Below are positions 50,194 to 59,529 of a stretch of DNA of 64,000 nucleotides, one piece after another. The DNA is from Bradyrhizobium algeriense (lineage in GTDB: Bacteria; Pseudomonadota; Alphaproteobacteria; Rhizobiales; Xanthobacteraceae): assembly GCF_036924595.1 (NCBI RefSeq), contig NZ_JAZHRV010000001.1:3224001-3288000 (forward strand), in the 5' to 3' direction. Positions within the stretch are counted from its first letter, which is position 1. Each line of letters begins with the position of its first letter. Position numbers and translations under genes: made by a program. Below the pieces are notes generated by a model, which saw nothing but the letters and a program-made list of their open reading frames with translations, made no database searches and was not told the DNA's origin.

Positions 50194-51270
50194 CTAATGC
50201 TGTCCACGAAACAGCAGGCAGGCGTCCCCATAGGAATAGAACCGGTACCCCGCCGCAATCGCATGCGCATAGGCCTGCTTCATCGTGTCCAGCCCTGAGA
50301 AGGCGGACACCAGCATGAACAGCGTCGAGCGCGGCAGGTGGAAATTGGTCAAGAGGATATCGACGGCGCGAAATCGATAGCCCGGCGTGATGAAGATCGA
50401 GGTCTCGCCGTCGAACGGCTGGATGATACCGTCCTCGGTCGCAGCGCTCTCCAATAGCCGCAGCGACGTGGTGCCGACCGCAACGATGCGCCCACCCTTG
50501 GCGCGAGCGGCATTCAGTGCGGATGCGGTATCAGCCGATATCGAACCCCACTCGGCATGCATCCTGTGCTCGGAGGTCTCCTCCACCTTGACCGGCAGGA
50601 AGGTCCCTGCCCCGACATGCAAGGTCAGCCGGTGCAGTTCGACGCCGCGGCCGCGCAGCGCCGCCTCGAGCTCAGGCGTGAAATGCAGTCCCGCCGTGGG
50701 CGCCGCGACGGCGCCTTCATTGGCCGCGAACATGGTCTGGTAGTCGGCGGCATCGCGATCGTCGGGCGTGCGCTTCGACGCGATGTAGGGCGGCAGCGGC
50801 GGCGTGCCGAGATCGGCGATGGCCTGATCCAGCGCCGGCCCGTGAAACGAGAATGAGAGCGTAATCTCGCCCTCGTCGCCCTTGGCCTCGACCTGCGCAT
50901 CGAGATGACCGAGCAGGCAGACCTTGCCTTCATTGCCGAAGCGAACGATGTCGCCGGGCGCGAGCTTCTTCGCCGGCTTGACCAGCGCGCGCCAGCGCGA
51001 GCCGTCCAGCCGCTTGATCAGCGTCGCCTCGATCTTCGGCTCGGTCTCGCGGCCGATGCGGCGCCCCCTAAGCTGGGCGGAAATCACCTTGGTGTCGTTG
51101 ACGACGAGCTGGTCGCCGGGCTGCAGCCATTGCGGAAGCTCGGAGATGGTGCGGTCGCACAACACGCCATCCGGCCGCAGCACCAGCATGCGCGCAGCAT
51201 CACGCGGGCTCGCGGGCCGCAGCGCGATGCTCGTGGCGGGGAGTTCGAAGTCGAAGAGATCGGTGCGCAT
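50194..51270 (-). CDS. queA: S-adenosylmethionine:tRNA ribosyltransferase-isomerase
   Basis: Transfers the ribosyl group of SAM to preQ1 in tRNA, making epoxyqueuosine. 358 residues, normal length. [10 protein letters not shown] at the N terminus, [32 protein letters not shown], and [14 protein letters not shown] are typical. ATG 51270. It shares its pathway with tgt, 7 kb away. Confidence 0.96.
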   Translation of the reverse strand: MRTDLFDFELPATSIALRPASPRDAARMLVLRPDGVLCDRTISELPQWLQPGDQLVVNDTKVISAQLRGRRIGRETEPKIEATLIKRLDGSRWRALVKPAKKLAPGDIVRFGNEGKVCLLGHLDAQVEAKGDEGEITLSFSFHGPALDQAIADLGTPPLPPYIASKRTPDDRDAADYQTMFAANEGAVAAPTAGLHFTPELEAALRGRGVELHRLTLHVGAGTFLPVKVEETSEHRMHAEWGSISADTASALNAARAKGGRIVAVGTTSLRLLESAATEDGIIQPFDGETSIFITPGYRFRAVDILLTNFHLPRSTLFMLVSAFSGLDTMKQAYAHAIAAGYRFYSYGDACLLFRGQH

Positions 51271-51299
51271 GGCGCGGGTGCGCCTCACTTGGCGTTACG

Positions 51300-51392
51300 G
51301 GGCACGCGAAGCGTGAACCTCAGATGCGCAATTGCGCATCGGGGAATCTCGAGATTCCGGATTGCCGCGCGTTGCGCGGCCTCCGGAATGAC
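51300..51392. repeat. dispersed intergenic palindromic repeat
   Basis: Contains GATGCGCAATTGCGCATC (51324-51341), AATCTCGAGATT (51345-51356) and CCGCGCGTTGCGCGG. A common Bradyrhizobium intergenic repeat type, also partly present near 30397-30414. Confidence 0.65.
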
Positions 51393-51401
51393 GGGTTGAA
51401 A

Positions 51402-51866
51402 TCAAGCCGCGTCGACGGCCATCCGCGCCTTGACGATCTTGTCCGGATTCTGCACCGGCTCGCCGCGCTTGATCTTGTCGACGTTCTCCATGCCCGAGGT
51501 GACCTTGCCCCAGACCGTGTACTGGCCGTTGAGGAAGGAGGCGTCGTCGAAGCAGATGAAGAACTGGCTGTCGCCGGAATCCGGGCTCGCGGCGCGGGCC
51601 ATCGAGGTGGTGCCGCGCACATGCGGTTCCTTGTTGAATTCGGCCTTCAGCTTCTGGCCGGAACCACCGGTGCCGGTGCCGTGCGGACAGCCGGTCTGCG
51701 CCATGAAGCCCTCGATCACGCGGTGGAACACGATGCCGTCGTAAAATCCCTCGCGCACCAGTTCCTTGATGCGGGCGACATGGCCCGGCGCCAGGTCGGG
51801 ACGCATTTCGATGGTGACGGGGCCCTGGGTGGTTTCAAGAATCAAAGTATTTTCTGTATCAGCCAT
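51402..51866 (-). CDS. peptidyl-prolyl cis-trans isomerase (cyclophilin), cytosolic
   Basis: 154 residues, cyclophilin fold without a signal peptide. Catalytic core GIVFHRVIEGFMAQTGCPHG with the Arg of FHR, then SQFFICFDDASFLNGQYTVWGKVT. Likely cytosolic PPIase helping protein folding. Its start overlaps the end of the TonB-like secreted gene by 25 bp, so the genes are translationally linked. Sister enzyme with a signal peptide lies upstream. Confidence 0.9.
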   Translation of the reverse strand: MADTENTLILETTQGPVTIEMRPDLAPGHVARIKELVREGFYDGIVFHRVIEGFMAQTGCPHGTGTGGSGQKLKAEFNKEPHVRGTTSMARAASPDSGDSQFFICFDDASFLNGQYTVWGKVTSGMENVDKIKRGEPVQNPDKIVKARMAVDAA

Positions 51867-52282
51867 GCTCTTTTCTCTTCAGGTTTGGGTGGACGTTTGC
51901 GGGATCTGAAAGTGACCGCGAAAGGCCGGCCGGCAACCGCACCGCCCAGTCCCTCGGTAAATGGCAACGGCGCACAACGTTGCAATGTCTCCATTACGGC
52001 AATTCGGTACGCGATCCGGTCGTTATCGCCGGCATTTGCGGATTCATAGGTAATCTTGGGTTGACCGAGAATGGCGCCTGCGCGGTTGAAACTGACGATG
52101 ACCGTGATGTCCATCGGGTTGGCTCGCGAGGCAGGCGGGGGCTGCCAGCACGAATACAATTTGGCAAAGACGTCCTTGATGGTGTTGAGCTGTTGCGGCT
52201 GGGCCTGCGCGTACGCCGCCGGCGCAAGCCACAACAAAGCGGCGGCAAACCAGATGAACCGCTTGCGGCGCGCCGAAATCAT
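51842..52282 (-). CDS. small secreted TonB C-terminal-like protein
   Basis: 146 residues with a signal peptide (FIWFAAALLWLAPAAYAQ) and a domain with VIVSFNRAGAILGQPKITYESANAGDN and a Cys in QRCAPLPF, resembling the C-terminal domain of TonB-type energy transducers but without a membrane anchor. It lies between two cyclophilin genes in an operon. Role unknown; perhaps periplasmic. Confidence 0.65.
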   Translation of the reverse strand: MISARRKRFIWFAAALLWLAPAAYAQAQPQQLNTIKDVFAKLYSCWQPPPASRANPMDITVIVSFNRAGAILGQPKITYESANAGDNDRIAYRIAVMETLQRCAPLPFTEGLGGAVAGRPFAVTFRSRKRPPKPEEKRAWLIQKIL

Positions 52283-52286
52283 CGCC

Positions 52287-52829
52287 TCACTTGACGTCGG
52301 ATGCGACCTGCACCTTCACCATCTTGTCGGGATCGGCCACAGGTTCGCCGCGCTTGATCTTGTCGACCACATCCATGCCCGACACCACTTCGCCGATCAC
52401 GGTGTACTTGCCGTTCAGCGAGGCGCCTTCGGCGAACATGATGAAGAACTGCGAATTGGCGGAGTTGGGATCGCTCGCACGCGCCATCCCGACGATGCCG
52501 CGCTTGAACGGCACGTTGGAGAATTCGGCCGCCAGGTTCGGATGTTTCGAACCGCCGGTGCCGTTGAAATTCTTGCCGTCGCCGGTCTGCGCCATAAAGC
52601 CCTCGATCACGCGATGGAACGGCACGTTGTTGTAATAGCCCTCGCGCGCCAGGAGCTTGATGCGCTCGGCATGCTGGGGCGCGATGTCGTTCCGCAGCTT
52701 GATCACGATGCGGCCCTTGGTGGTGTCGATCACGATCGCATTCGCCTTGTCGAGATTGGCGGGCAGCGGCTGGGCGATGGCGGGGACCGCGCAGACGAGC
52801 GCGGCGACGAGTGCGAGAATGCGGATCAT
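52287..52829 (-). CDS. peptidyl-prolyl cis-trans isomerase (cyclophilin), periplasmic
   Basis: 180 residues: a signal peptide (IRILALVAALVCAVPAIA) and a cyclophilin domain with VPFHRVIEGFMAQTGDG and SQFFIMFAEGASLNGKYTVIGEV. The signal peptide puts it in the periplasm. It starts 48 bp downstream of coaD's stop and is followed by the TonB-like gene 4 bp later. Confidence 0.9.
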   Translation of the reverse strand: MIRILALVAALVCAVPAIAQPLPANLDKANAIVIDTTKGRIVIKLRNDIAPQHAERIKLLAREGYYNNVPFHRVIEGFMAQTGDGKNFNGTGGSKHPNLAAEFSNVPFKRGIVGMARASDPNSANSQFFIMFAEGASLNGKYTVIGEVVSGMDVVDKIKRGEPVADPDKMVKVQVASDVK

Positions 52830-52877
52830 GAAAACTCCGGATCAAGAGGTCGAGTAGAAAAGGGCCGACGGGGAAGG

Positions 52878-53375
52878 CTAGCTGGCGAATTTGGCCTTGA
52901 GCTGGGCTGCGACCGATGACGGCACGAAAGCTGAGAAATCCCCACCCATCTGAGCGATTTGGCGCACCAGTGTGGCGGTGATCGGGCGGACCGCCGGGGA
53001 AGCCGGAACGAATACCGTATGTACCTCGGGCGCCATGGTCTCGTTCATGCCGGCGAGTTGCATCTCGTAGTCAAGATCGGTGCCGTCACGCAGGCCGCGA
53101 ATCATGATGGTCGCGCCCGCCTTCCGGGCCGCCGTGACAGTAAGGTTGTCATAAGTCGCGCACTCAAAGGCACAGCCAGCCTTCTGGGCGATGGGTCCGC
53201 AGACTTCCTGAAGCATGGCCAGGCGTTCTTCGGTCGAGAACAACGGCTTTTTACTGGAATTGACCGCCAGGGCGACGATCAGGCGGTCGCACAAGGTGAC
53301 GGCATGCCTCACCACGTCCAGATGGCCGTTGGTGACGGGATCGAATGAGCCGGGATAGAGCGCGACACGGGGCAT
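52878..53375 (-). CDS. coaD: phosphopantetheine adenylyltransferase
   Basis: Makes dephospho-CoA from 4'-phosphopantetheine and ATP. 165 residues, normal length. [10 protein letters not shown] at 9-18 is the nucleotidyltransferase HxGH-type motif, and [12 protein letters not shown] is the second core motif. First gene of the coaD-cyclophilin operon. Upstream region (53376-53647) holds an inverted repeat. Confidence 0.95.
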   Translation of the reverse strand: MPRVALYPGSFDPVTNGHLDVVRHAVTLCDRLIVALAVNSSKKPLFSTEERLAMLQEVCGPIAQKAGCAFECATYDNLTVTAARKAGATIMIRGLRDGTDLDYEMQLAGMNETMAPEVHTVFVPASPAVRPITATLVRQIAQMGGDFSAFVPSSVAAQLKAKFAS

Positions 53376-53502
53376 AACCCCCTCTACCCCGACCCGGGCG
53401 GCCCGGCAAGCCGGGTCCAGTTCCCCGCTGGGGCGGCTTTTTATTTCGGATCGGCCAATGAACTAGTCCCGGGACCAAAGCGTCTCCTGGGCGAGCCGCC
53501 AA

Positions 53503-53531
53503 TGTTTCGTCCGCCAATGGCCGACGAAACA
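53503..53531. promoter_or_regulatory. inverted repeat in a divergent promoter region
   Basis: TGTTTCGTC and GACGAAACA (9-bp arms, 11-bp spacer), with a further GACGAAACC at 53543-53551. It lies between coaD (minus) and the small secreted gene (plus), so it could be a regulator site. Confidence 0.45.
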
Positions 53532-53647
53532 AAACTCGGCCGGGACGAAACCATTTTCGCACGCCGTGAAGACGGCCGGAAACTTGCGCTGGCTACAAGT
53601 CCACCCAACGAACGACGGGCCGCAAAGGCCCATGACAGGGGACCGTC

Positions 53648-53905
53648 ATGATCAAGGCTTTTTCCGCAATTGCTGCTGCTGCCTTCATTGCCGCCGCGCT
53701 GACCGTATTGCCCGGCTTTGCCCCCCAGGTCGAAGCCAGTGTTCCGCAGGCGCTTGCCAAGGGTGACCGCCTCGATATCCGCACCGTTGGCAAGGATTGC
53801 TCGCAGCAAGCCTGGCCGAATTTCGAAGCTTCCTGCCTCCGCACCGCCGGCTCTAAGTCGCTGGTGAAAGAAGCGCGCCTGGTTACCGCCGACCGGACGC
53901 CGTAA
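53648..53905 (+). CDS. small secreted protein, 85 aa
   Basis: Signal peptide (AFSAIAAAAFIAAALTVLPGFAP), then a short mature part with two Cys (GKDCSQQAW and ASCLRTAG), a probable disulfide. Function unknown; the two-Cys pattern is shared with many small Bradyrhizobium secreted proteins. GGACCGTC precedes ATG 53648. Confidence 0.6.
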   Translation: MIKAFSAIAAAAFIAAALTVLPGFAPQVEASVPQALAKGDRLDIRTVGKDCSQQAWPNFEASCLRTAGSKSLVKEARLVTADRTP

Positions 53906-54080
53906 CGGCACAATTTTCGTTCCGACCAACCTCCAAGCAACCGCAGTATTGGCGAGTAGGGATGCCCCCCTCCTCGCCATTTGCGTTCTGACCGCCGTCC
54001 TGCGCGTCCTGGATCATGTTCCAGTCATCCTTCGACCGGGATCGAAGCATCGCGGACACGGTGCACGTAGCATTGTGGCA

Positions 54081-54725
54081 ATGGCCGCACCGATAGATAT
54101 CTACTACGACTTCAGATCGCCCTACGCCTACTTGGCCTGGTGGCGAATCCGCCGACGGCAGGCGTTGTCAGCGTGGAAATGGCGATGGAACCCGGTTTCG
54201 ATTGACGTTCTGCTGAACTTGCAGGCTGGACGCGAGCCGATGGCACCGTATGTCGATCCGCTGCCACCGCCGAAGCGAAAGCACTTCCTGGCCGACATCC
54301 GGCGATCAGCGAACTTCCTGGGCGCACCATTGTCACCGCTGCATCAACCTCGTCCTGATCCCGTGCCGGCCTTGTGCGTCGCGCTTCGGCTCGCGCAAGA
54401 AGGCATTCCTCACGATCGGTTTATTGACATGGTCTTCGAGGCGATGTGGCAACATCGCAGTGACATCGGCGCCCGCGAGGTCCTGGTAAATTGCTTGATA
54501 TCTGCCGCGCTCGACGAGACGGTGATTGAGTCTGCTGTCTCGCCGAGGGCACGGAGCGAGTTGGTTACGCAATCCATGCAGGCGTACGAAGTAGGTATCT
54601 TCGGCGTGCCGAGTTTTGTGGCGCACGGCGAGATTTTCTTTGGGGCCGATCGTTTGGATATGCTGGCATGGCAACTAGAGCAGCAACCCGAGCAAATCGA
54701 ACGGCTAAGGCGCGATGGGATCTAG
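54081..54725 (+). CDS. DsbA-fold 2-hydroxychromene-2-carboxylate isomerase-like protein
   Basis: 214 residues. IDIYYDFRSPYAYLAWWRI at the N terminus matches the GST-kappa/HCCA isomerase branch, with a Ser in place of the redox Cys. The helical lid domain and the GVPSFVAHGEIFFGADRLDML motif follow. Such enzymes act in aromatic degradation or glutathione-linked isomerisation; the substrate here is unknown. ATG 54081 fits the family start; longer in-frame extension lacks family residues. Confidence 0.78.
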   Translation: MAAPIDIYYDFRSPYAYLAWWRIRRRQALSAWKWRWNPVSIDVLLNLQAGREPMAPYVDPLPPPKRKHFLADIRRSANFLGAPLSPLHQPRPDPVPALCVALRLAQEGIPHDRFIDMVFEAMWQHRSDIGAREVLVNCLISAALDETVIESAVSPRARSELVTQSMQAYEVGIFGVPSFVAHGEIFFGADRLDMLAWQLEQQPEQIERLRRDGI

Positions 54726-54735
54726 TTGAATCCCT

Positions 54736-55560
54736 TCAGGCGCGCGATTTCGTCTTGCCGGAAGATCGCGTCGCGCTGCCGTATGCCGTCCCCGGATTGC
54801 CGACGCGCTTGAGCACCGACGTCACGACGTACCGACCGACGGGATGGATGCTTTCCGAGATTTCGAACAGGCGGCCGTGCGCGTCCAGATATCGGCGGAT
54901 GACTTCGAGCGCGGACGATCCGGCTTCTGCCCCCACCGGCTTGGCAAACTCGTTCGGAAGCACGGTCGCCGCAACCGTTTGATGCACTTCGGAGGCGATC
55001 ACGCCGTAACTGTCTGCGATCATGTCGCAGACCAGGCGGCGATCCTTTTTGATGTCGCTCACGGCGTCCGCATGGCTTTCTTCGACATAGCAGTCGACCC
55101 GGGCCAATGGCGGGCTCCTGGGCTTTGTCGATGCACGCGCGTAGGCGATCCGCAGCCAGCGCGAGCCCGGCTGACAGCCGAAGCGCCGCGCCGCCTTGCG
55201 ATCCATCACGACGGTGCCGATGCTTCTGATGTCGCGATCCGTCGCGGCAGCCAGCGCCACGAGATCGCCCAAAGAGCCGAGCGTCTGCTGAAAACTTTCC
55301 TGCGGACGTTCGCGCGTCTCCACCCGCGTGCCGGACCCTTTTCGGCGCGAAACCGCCCCAAGCTCGGTGAGCCGACGCATCGCCGCACGCACGGTCCGCC
55401 GGCTCACATCGTAGCGCGCGGCAAGCTCCAGCTCGGTCGGTATCAGGCCGCCGACGGGGTACTGGCCCCGGTCAATCGCCTCCAGCAATCGCGGGCGATA
55501 TCCTCGTAAATTGGCATCTCGGACGGTTCTCGCTATTAAGGGGGATTGAAACAAACGCAT
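54736..55560 (-). CDS. GntR family regulator with UTRA-type domain
   Basis: About 274 residues. N-terminal wHTH (GQYPVGGLIPTELELAARYDVSRRTVRAAMRRLTE) and a C-terminal ligand-binding domain of UTRA type. It is divergent from and overlaps the 5' end of the lyase gene, which makes the lyase its likely target. Start near 55560 is uncertain. Confidence 0.82.
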   Translation of the reverse strand: MRLFQSPLIARTVRDANLRGYRPRLLEAIDRGQYPVGGLIPTELELAARYDVSRRTVRAAMRRLTELGAVSRRKGSGTRVETRERPQESFQQTLGSLGDLVALAAATDRDIRSIGTVVMDRKAARRFGCQPGSRWLRIAYARASTKPRSPPLARVDCYVEESHADAVSDIKKDRRLVCDMIADSYGVIASEVHQTVAATVLPNEFAKPVGAEAGSSALEVIRRYLDAHGRLFEISESIHPVGRYVVTSVLKRVGNPGTAYGSATRSSGKTKSRA

Positions 55561-56908
55561 GGCCAGCACGATGTTCGACAGCGTCCTCTATCGCGACGTG
55601 TTCTCGACGCCGGCCATGCGGTCGGCATTTTCCGACGAAGCTCAGCTCAAAGCCTATGTGCAAGCCGAAGTGGCGCTTGCCGTGGCCCAGGGCGAAGCCG
55701 GCGTGATTCCGCCAGAGGCAGCACAGGCGATCGCGCGTCAGGCCCCGACCGTCGTGCTCGATAGCGAGCAGTTGAAGCGCGACACTGAAAATGTCGGCTA
55801 TCCCATCGTCGGCCTGGTGCGCCAGCTCTCGGAGCAACTCGGCGAAGCCGGCCGCTATGTGCATTGGGGGGCGACCACCCAGGACATCATGGACACGGCG
55901 ACGGTGCTGCAACTGCGCGAAGCGGTGGCGCTGATCGAAGCCCAGCTCGCCGAGGTCATGGCCACGCTGGCAGATCTCGCCCGCCTGCATCGCGATACGC
56001 CGATGGCGGGACGAACCCATCTTCAGCAGGCCCTGCCGATCACGTTCGGGCACAAGGTTGCGGTCTGGCTCTCGGCGCTGCAGCGCTCGGCCGAACGGCT
56101 CGAACAAGCCAGGCCGCGCGCCCTTCAGGCGCAACTGGGTGGCGCCGTGGGGACGCTGGCCTCACTCGGGGACCGCGGACTGGATGTGCGCGCCGCCTAT
56201 GCGCGCGCCCTCGGTCTTGCCGAGCCTGATATTACCTGGCACGTCGCCCGCGACGGGCTGGTCGAGATGGTGCAGACGCTTGCGGTGATCTGCGGCGCGC
56301 TCGGCAAGATCGGCTATGACGTCATGATCCTGATGGCAACCGAGATCGGCGAGGTGTTCGAGCCGTTCTCCTCGCATCGCGGCGCGTCCTCGACCATGCC
56401 GCAGAAGCGCAACCCGATCTCGTCGGAAGTTTTGCTGGCCAACGCAAAGATGTCCCGCGACGCGGCTTCGCTGATGCTCGACAGCATGGTGCAAGATCTC
56501 GAGCGCGCCACCGGGCCCTGGCACTGCGAATGGCTCGCACTGCCCCAGGTCTGTCTTCTCACGGCCGGCTCGCTTTCGCAGGCGCAATTCATGCTTTCCG
56601 GCCTGATCGTCGATCAGGCGGCGATGAAACGAAACCTCGATTCCACCCGCGGGCTGATCGTCGCCGAAGCGGTCATGATGGGTCTCGCGCCCGCGCTTGG
56701 CCGTCAGCTTGCGCATGACGAGGTTTATGCCGCCTGCCGCGATGCGTTCGACCGTGGCGACGCGCTCCTTGAGGCATTGCTGCGGCGTCCGGCGATCGCA
56801 TCCGCCCTGCCCCACGATCGGCTCGCCGCCTTGTGCGAACCGTCCAACTATCTCGGAACGGCCGGGGCGATGGTGGACCGCGTGCTCGCCCGTCACATCA
56901 AACGATAA
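55559..56908 (+). CDS. fumarase/aspartase-fold lyase (PcaB/PurB-like)
   Basis: 449 residues with the fumarase-superfamily signature SSTMPQKRNPISSE (about residues 278-291), HWGATTQDIMDT near residue 102 and a C-terminal helical bundle. Related to 3-carboxy-cis,cis-muconate cycloisomerase and adenylosuccinate lyase, but the exact substrate cannot be decided. The divergent GntR gene probably controls it. The adjacent isomerase gene would fit an aromatic or dicarboxylate degradation role (inference). Confidence 0.8.
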   Translation: MASTMFDSVLYRDVFSTPAMRSAFSDEAQLKAYVQAEVALAVAQGEAGVIPPEAAQAIARQAPTVVLDSEQLKRDTENVGYPIVGLVRQLSEQLGEAGRYVHWGATTQDIMDTATVLQLREAVALIEAQLAEVMATLADLARLHRDTPMAGRTHLQQALPITFGHKVAVWLSALQRSAERLEQARPRALQAQLGGAVGTLASLGDRGLDVRAAYARALGLAEPDITWHVARDGLVEMVQTLAVICGALGKIGYDVMILMATEIGEVFEPFSSHRGASSTMPQKRNPISSEVLLANAKMSRDAASLMLDSMVQDLERATGPWHCEWLALPQVCLLTAGSLSQAQFMLSGLIVDQAAMKRNLDSTRGLIVAEAVMMGLAPALGRQLAHDEVYAACRDAFDRGDALLEALLRRPAIASALPHDRLAALCEPSNYLGTAGAMVDRVLARHIKR

Positions 56909-57106
56909 GCAAAACGATAAATACTTGGGAGGATCGATGCGCCCCGCCAAAGACGAACCAGGACACACGAAGCTGCAGGACGGCACCCTGGCCTCAATCT
57001 CGGTTCCGGACCAGAATAAATCCGTCCCCTTGCCGGATTTGAGCCGCATTGTGACCCAGGTCACGGCCAAAGATCGTTTCCGCGGGGGCGCAACTCCGGG
57101 GTTCTC
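56909..57106 (+). other. gap with a strong ribosome-binding site and a GTGACC palindrome
   Basis: GGGAGGATCGATG at about 56928-56940 looks like a real translation start, but the frame it opens (MRPAKDEPGHTKLQDG...) has no recognisable domain and runs into the next gene's antiphase region; it may be the head of a deleted gene. At 57051-57064 lies GTGACC-CA-GGTCAC, a possible regulator site in front of the gene at 57107. Confidence 0.4.
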
Positions 57107-57895
57107 ATGTCCGGTCATCTGCGATCTTGCATCACTGCCTTTGTCCTTCTCGCAGGTCTTCCGACTTCGCCTGCGTCTTCGAATCCTCTTGCAGACCTGT
57201 TCAATGTCTCTCCACCCCAGCCGGCCCCTGAGCCCGCTTCCGCAGAAAAGGAAAGGGAGTGCTTGCCGCGACCCGGTACGTCGACCGCGGAGGGGCAGCG
57301 CTGGGTCTATCGTTCTGAGGGGCGCCACAAGTGCTGGTTCCAGGCTGCCGAGGGGACCGCGACGGTAAAGCAGGTTCGTCATCGCGCCGCTAAGCCTCGG
57401 ATCGCGGCAGTCGAGGAGAATGAGGCCGCACGGCGCAAGGCGGTCATGGATGCGCGTGCGGAGTTGCTGCACTCCGCACCAGCGGCAACGTCTCAGCCGA
57501 CGCAGCCCGCGCCCGAGCTTAGGATGGTCGATGCCGCTTCCCTCCCGACTACGGGGGCCGCAGCCTTCGTGCCGCCGCCACCGGTCGCCAACCGCGCGAC
57601 CGATAAGTTCACGCTTGACCAACCCACATCGCGCCAGCTCGACGCAGAGACGCTTCTGGCAGCCGCACCAGCCGCCAGCGACGCTGTTGCCGCCTCCGTG
57701 CCTCCTGCCGCTGCAGCGCCGGTCGCCTTTCCGAACGCCGAGGCGGCCGATGACGGCCCGGGCTGGATGGCAACCTGGCTTGGCGTGCTGCTGATGGCGC
57801 TGGGCCTCGTCTTCGTCTTGGGCTCGAACCGGCCCCTCCGGGAAGCCATGCTGGTTGCACGATTTAATGCGAGGGCGAGTCGGCGTGCATTGTAG
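57107..57895 (+). CDS. secreted/membrane protein with C-terminal anchor
   Basis: 262 residues: signal peptide (ITAFVLLAGLPTSPASS), a short domain with two Cys (RECLPRPG and HKCWFQAA), a long Ala/Pro-rich linker and one C-terminal membrane span (about 222-240, WMATWLGVLLMALGLVFVLG) with a basic tail. Probably held in the inner membrane with its N-terminal domain in the periplasm. Function unknown. Confidence 0.65.
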   Translation: MSGHLRSCITAFVLLAGLPTSPASSNPLADLFNVSPPQPAPEPASAEKERECLPRPGTSTAEGQRWVYRSEGRHKCWFQAAEGTATVKQVRHRAAKPRIAAVEENEAARRKAVMDARAELLHSAPAATSQPTQPAPELRMVDAASLPTTGAAAFVPPPPVANRATDKFTLDQPTSRQLDAETLLAAAPAASDAVAASVPPAAAAPVAFPNAEAADDGPGWMATWLGVLLMALGLVFVLGSNRPLREAMLVARFNARASRRAL

Positions 57896-58061
57896 TGAGG
57901 AGCGCCAGTTCGAAGGCGAGCAAGTGACTTCCTGTCGACACCAACAAGCACACCATTTCAGAGATAAGCCGGACTGAACATTCAGGTCAGAAATGGCAGA
58001 GCCGGAATGATGTGCAGGTTTGTGCCAATCGCGGCGGAGCCCGGCACGTCGGCAAGTCGGA

Positions 58062-58571
58062 TCAATTCCGTGACTGGGCTACCGGGCCGGCGCTCTCGCG
58101 AGGGTTGGAGGCGACTTGTGGCAGCGCAAGGGTGAAAGCATCGATCAGCCGACGTCGCCAAGGTTGCGTCAGCATCGATAGCTTCCCTTCGAGCAGAGCG
58201 GCCTTTTCCCGGGCTCCCACGCTTTCCGTGCTGACTTTGAGCAGTTCGGCCAGGAGCTTGTTCGTGCGTTCGCATTCTCTCTCAAAGTCAGCCCGATAGC
58301 CGTTGGCAATCACCTTCATATCTGCCAGCTCAGTCTGCAAGATCTCAATTTGTTGCTTGAAGGCGGTGACCACCTGGTGACCGGCCTGAGCTTGCGGCGG
58401 ACGGGATATTGGGGAATGGCTGAATTCGCTGAGATCGACCTGGACAAGCGTTTTCCCGTCGTTGGAGCGGGAGCGCGGCCAGCGGTGTCGTTTCACCAGA
58501 GCACGGGCCGCCTCTGGGGAAACTGTGAGCCTTTCACCCAGTTCGGCGTAAGTCAGCATTTCGACGGGCAT
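58062..58571 (-). CDS. HTH plus coiled-coil protein
   Basis: 169 residues. The N terminus (MLTYAELGERLTVSPEAARALVKRHRWPRSRSNDGKTLVQVD) looks like a winged HTH with DNA-contacting basic residues; a long coiled coil follows (about 70-140). This layout is common in Bradyrhizobium, sometimes near mobile elements. It may bind DNA as a dimer. Function unknown. No phage or plasmid genes adjoin it. Confidence 0.65.
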   Translation of the reverse strand: MPVEMLTYAELGERLTVSPEAARALVKRHRWPRSRSNDGKTLVQVDLSEFSHSPISRPPQAQAGHQVVTAFKQQIEILQTELADMKVIANGYRADFERECERTNKLLAELLKVSTESVGAREKAALLEGKLSMLTQPWRRRLIDAFTLALPQVASNPRESAGPVAQSRN

Positions 58572-58678
58572 GATATCCGCTCCCGTTTGGCCGGACGGTC
58601 ACCACCCGGACACAGCAAATGGTAACAATCTATGGTTAAGGGCAGGTTTACCGTGAGCGGGAACCCGGATGGAGCGTC

Positions 58679-58803
58679 GTAGCCCGGATGTAGCGCAGCG
58701 AGATCCGGGGTGAGATCTCGCCAGCGGATAGGCTGATCCCGGGTTGCGCGGAGCCTGTCATCGGGCGCGCATTCGCGCGACCCGTTGGCTCCACCCGGGC
58801 TAC
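58679..58803. repeat. intergenic repeat copy 1 (GTAGCCCGG...CCGGGCTAC)
   Basis: Bounded by GTAGCCCGG and CCGGGCTAC, with inner GCGCAGCG and TGATCCCGGG parts shared with the copy at 59530-59617. It is longer because of an insert at about 58750-58788. Widely dispersed Bradyrhizobium element type (recognised). It touches the 3' end of the alpha/beta hydrolase gene. Confidence 0.8.
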
Positions 58804-58805
58804 AG

Positions 58806-59516
58806 CTAACCGCCGGAAACGAGTTGACGCGACATGGCGAGAATGGCGCTTGCCGTCTCTGCTGGATGAAGCGTCGGATGCAAATGCGTGCCGTGCAGGT
58901 TCGTAACCGGCCAGCCACGTCGTTGCGCGGCAATGGCTGCGTGATCACAGATCGCTGAAGTCTGGATGAAACCGGCAGGGATGTGGTCCCAATCGGCGAG
59001 TTCGATCGTGTCGTCGAACCAACCGATGTGCATCCGTGGAAGTTCACTTTCAAACCGGGCGAATGCCACCGCATCGCGCGCCAGGACATCCACACCGACA
59101 AGAGACATGCGCTGCATATCGCGCGCAAACCATCTCGACCAGATCGGAAGCATGCCGTCGGGTTCGGCGAGGCCCTTGATGAAGTCGTGAAGGGCGGGCC
59201 TGACCGGGAAGGCTGCGCCTTGCGATGGAGGCACTTCCCCATCCACGACGATTATTCCCCGCGCGGGCAACCTGGTCGCAAGGTCGGCAGCCAGCACACT
59301 CGCCGAACTATGGCCCACCACAATTGGTTCATGGCCGCCGGTGATGTGCTCCAGAAGTTGGGAAGTCCATGCGCTCCAGGACGGCGGCGAACGGTGATGG
59401 GCCAATACGTCAGGTACCTGAACATGACATCCCGCCGCCCGCAGGCATTCGGCCGTTGGCTCCCAGCTTGACGCCCGGACCAGAGGTCCTGCCACAAGAA
59501 TGAAATGTAAGGGCAT
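58806..59516 (-). CDS. alpha/beta hydrolase
   Basis: 236 residues. LVAGPLVRASSWEP at the N terminus, nucleophile elbow region IVVGHSSASVLAADLA (GHSSA, Ser catalytic) and HLHPTLHPAETA with the His near the C terminus. Substrate unknown. ATG 59516; the longer frame runs through repeat copy 2. The gene is bracketed by two copies of the same intergenic repeat. Confidence 0.82.
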   Translation of the reverse strand: MPLHFILVAGPLVRASSWEPTAECLRAAGCHVQVPDVLAHHRSPPSWSAWTSQLLEHITGGHEPIVVGHSSASVLAADLATRLPARGIIVVDGEVPPSQGAAFPVRPALHDFIKGLAEPDGMLPIWSRWFARDMQRMSLVGVDVLARDAVAFARFESELPRMHIGWFDDTIELADWDHIPAGFIQTSAICDHAAIAAQRRGWPVTNLHGTHLHPTLHPAETASAILAMSRQLVSGG

Positions 59517-59529
59517 GGTTCCAGCGTTC

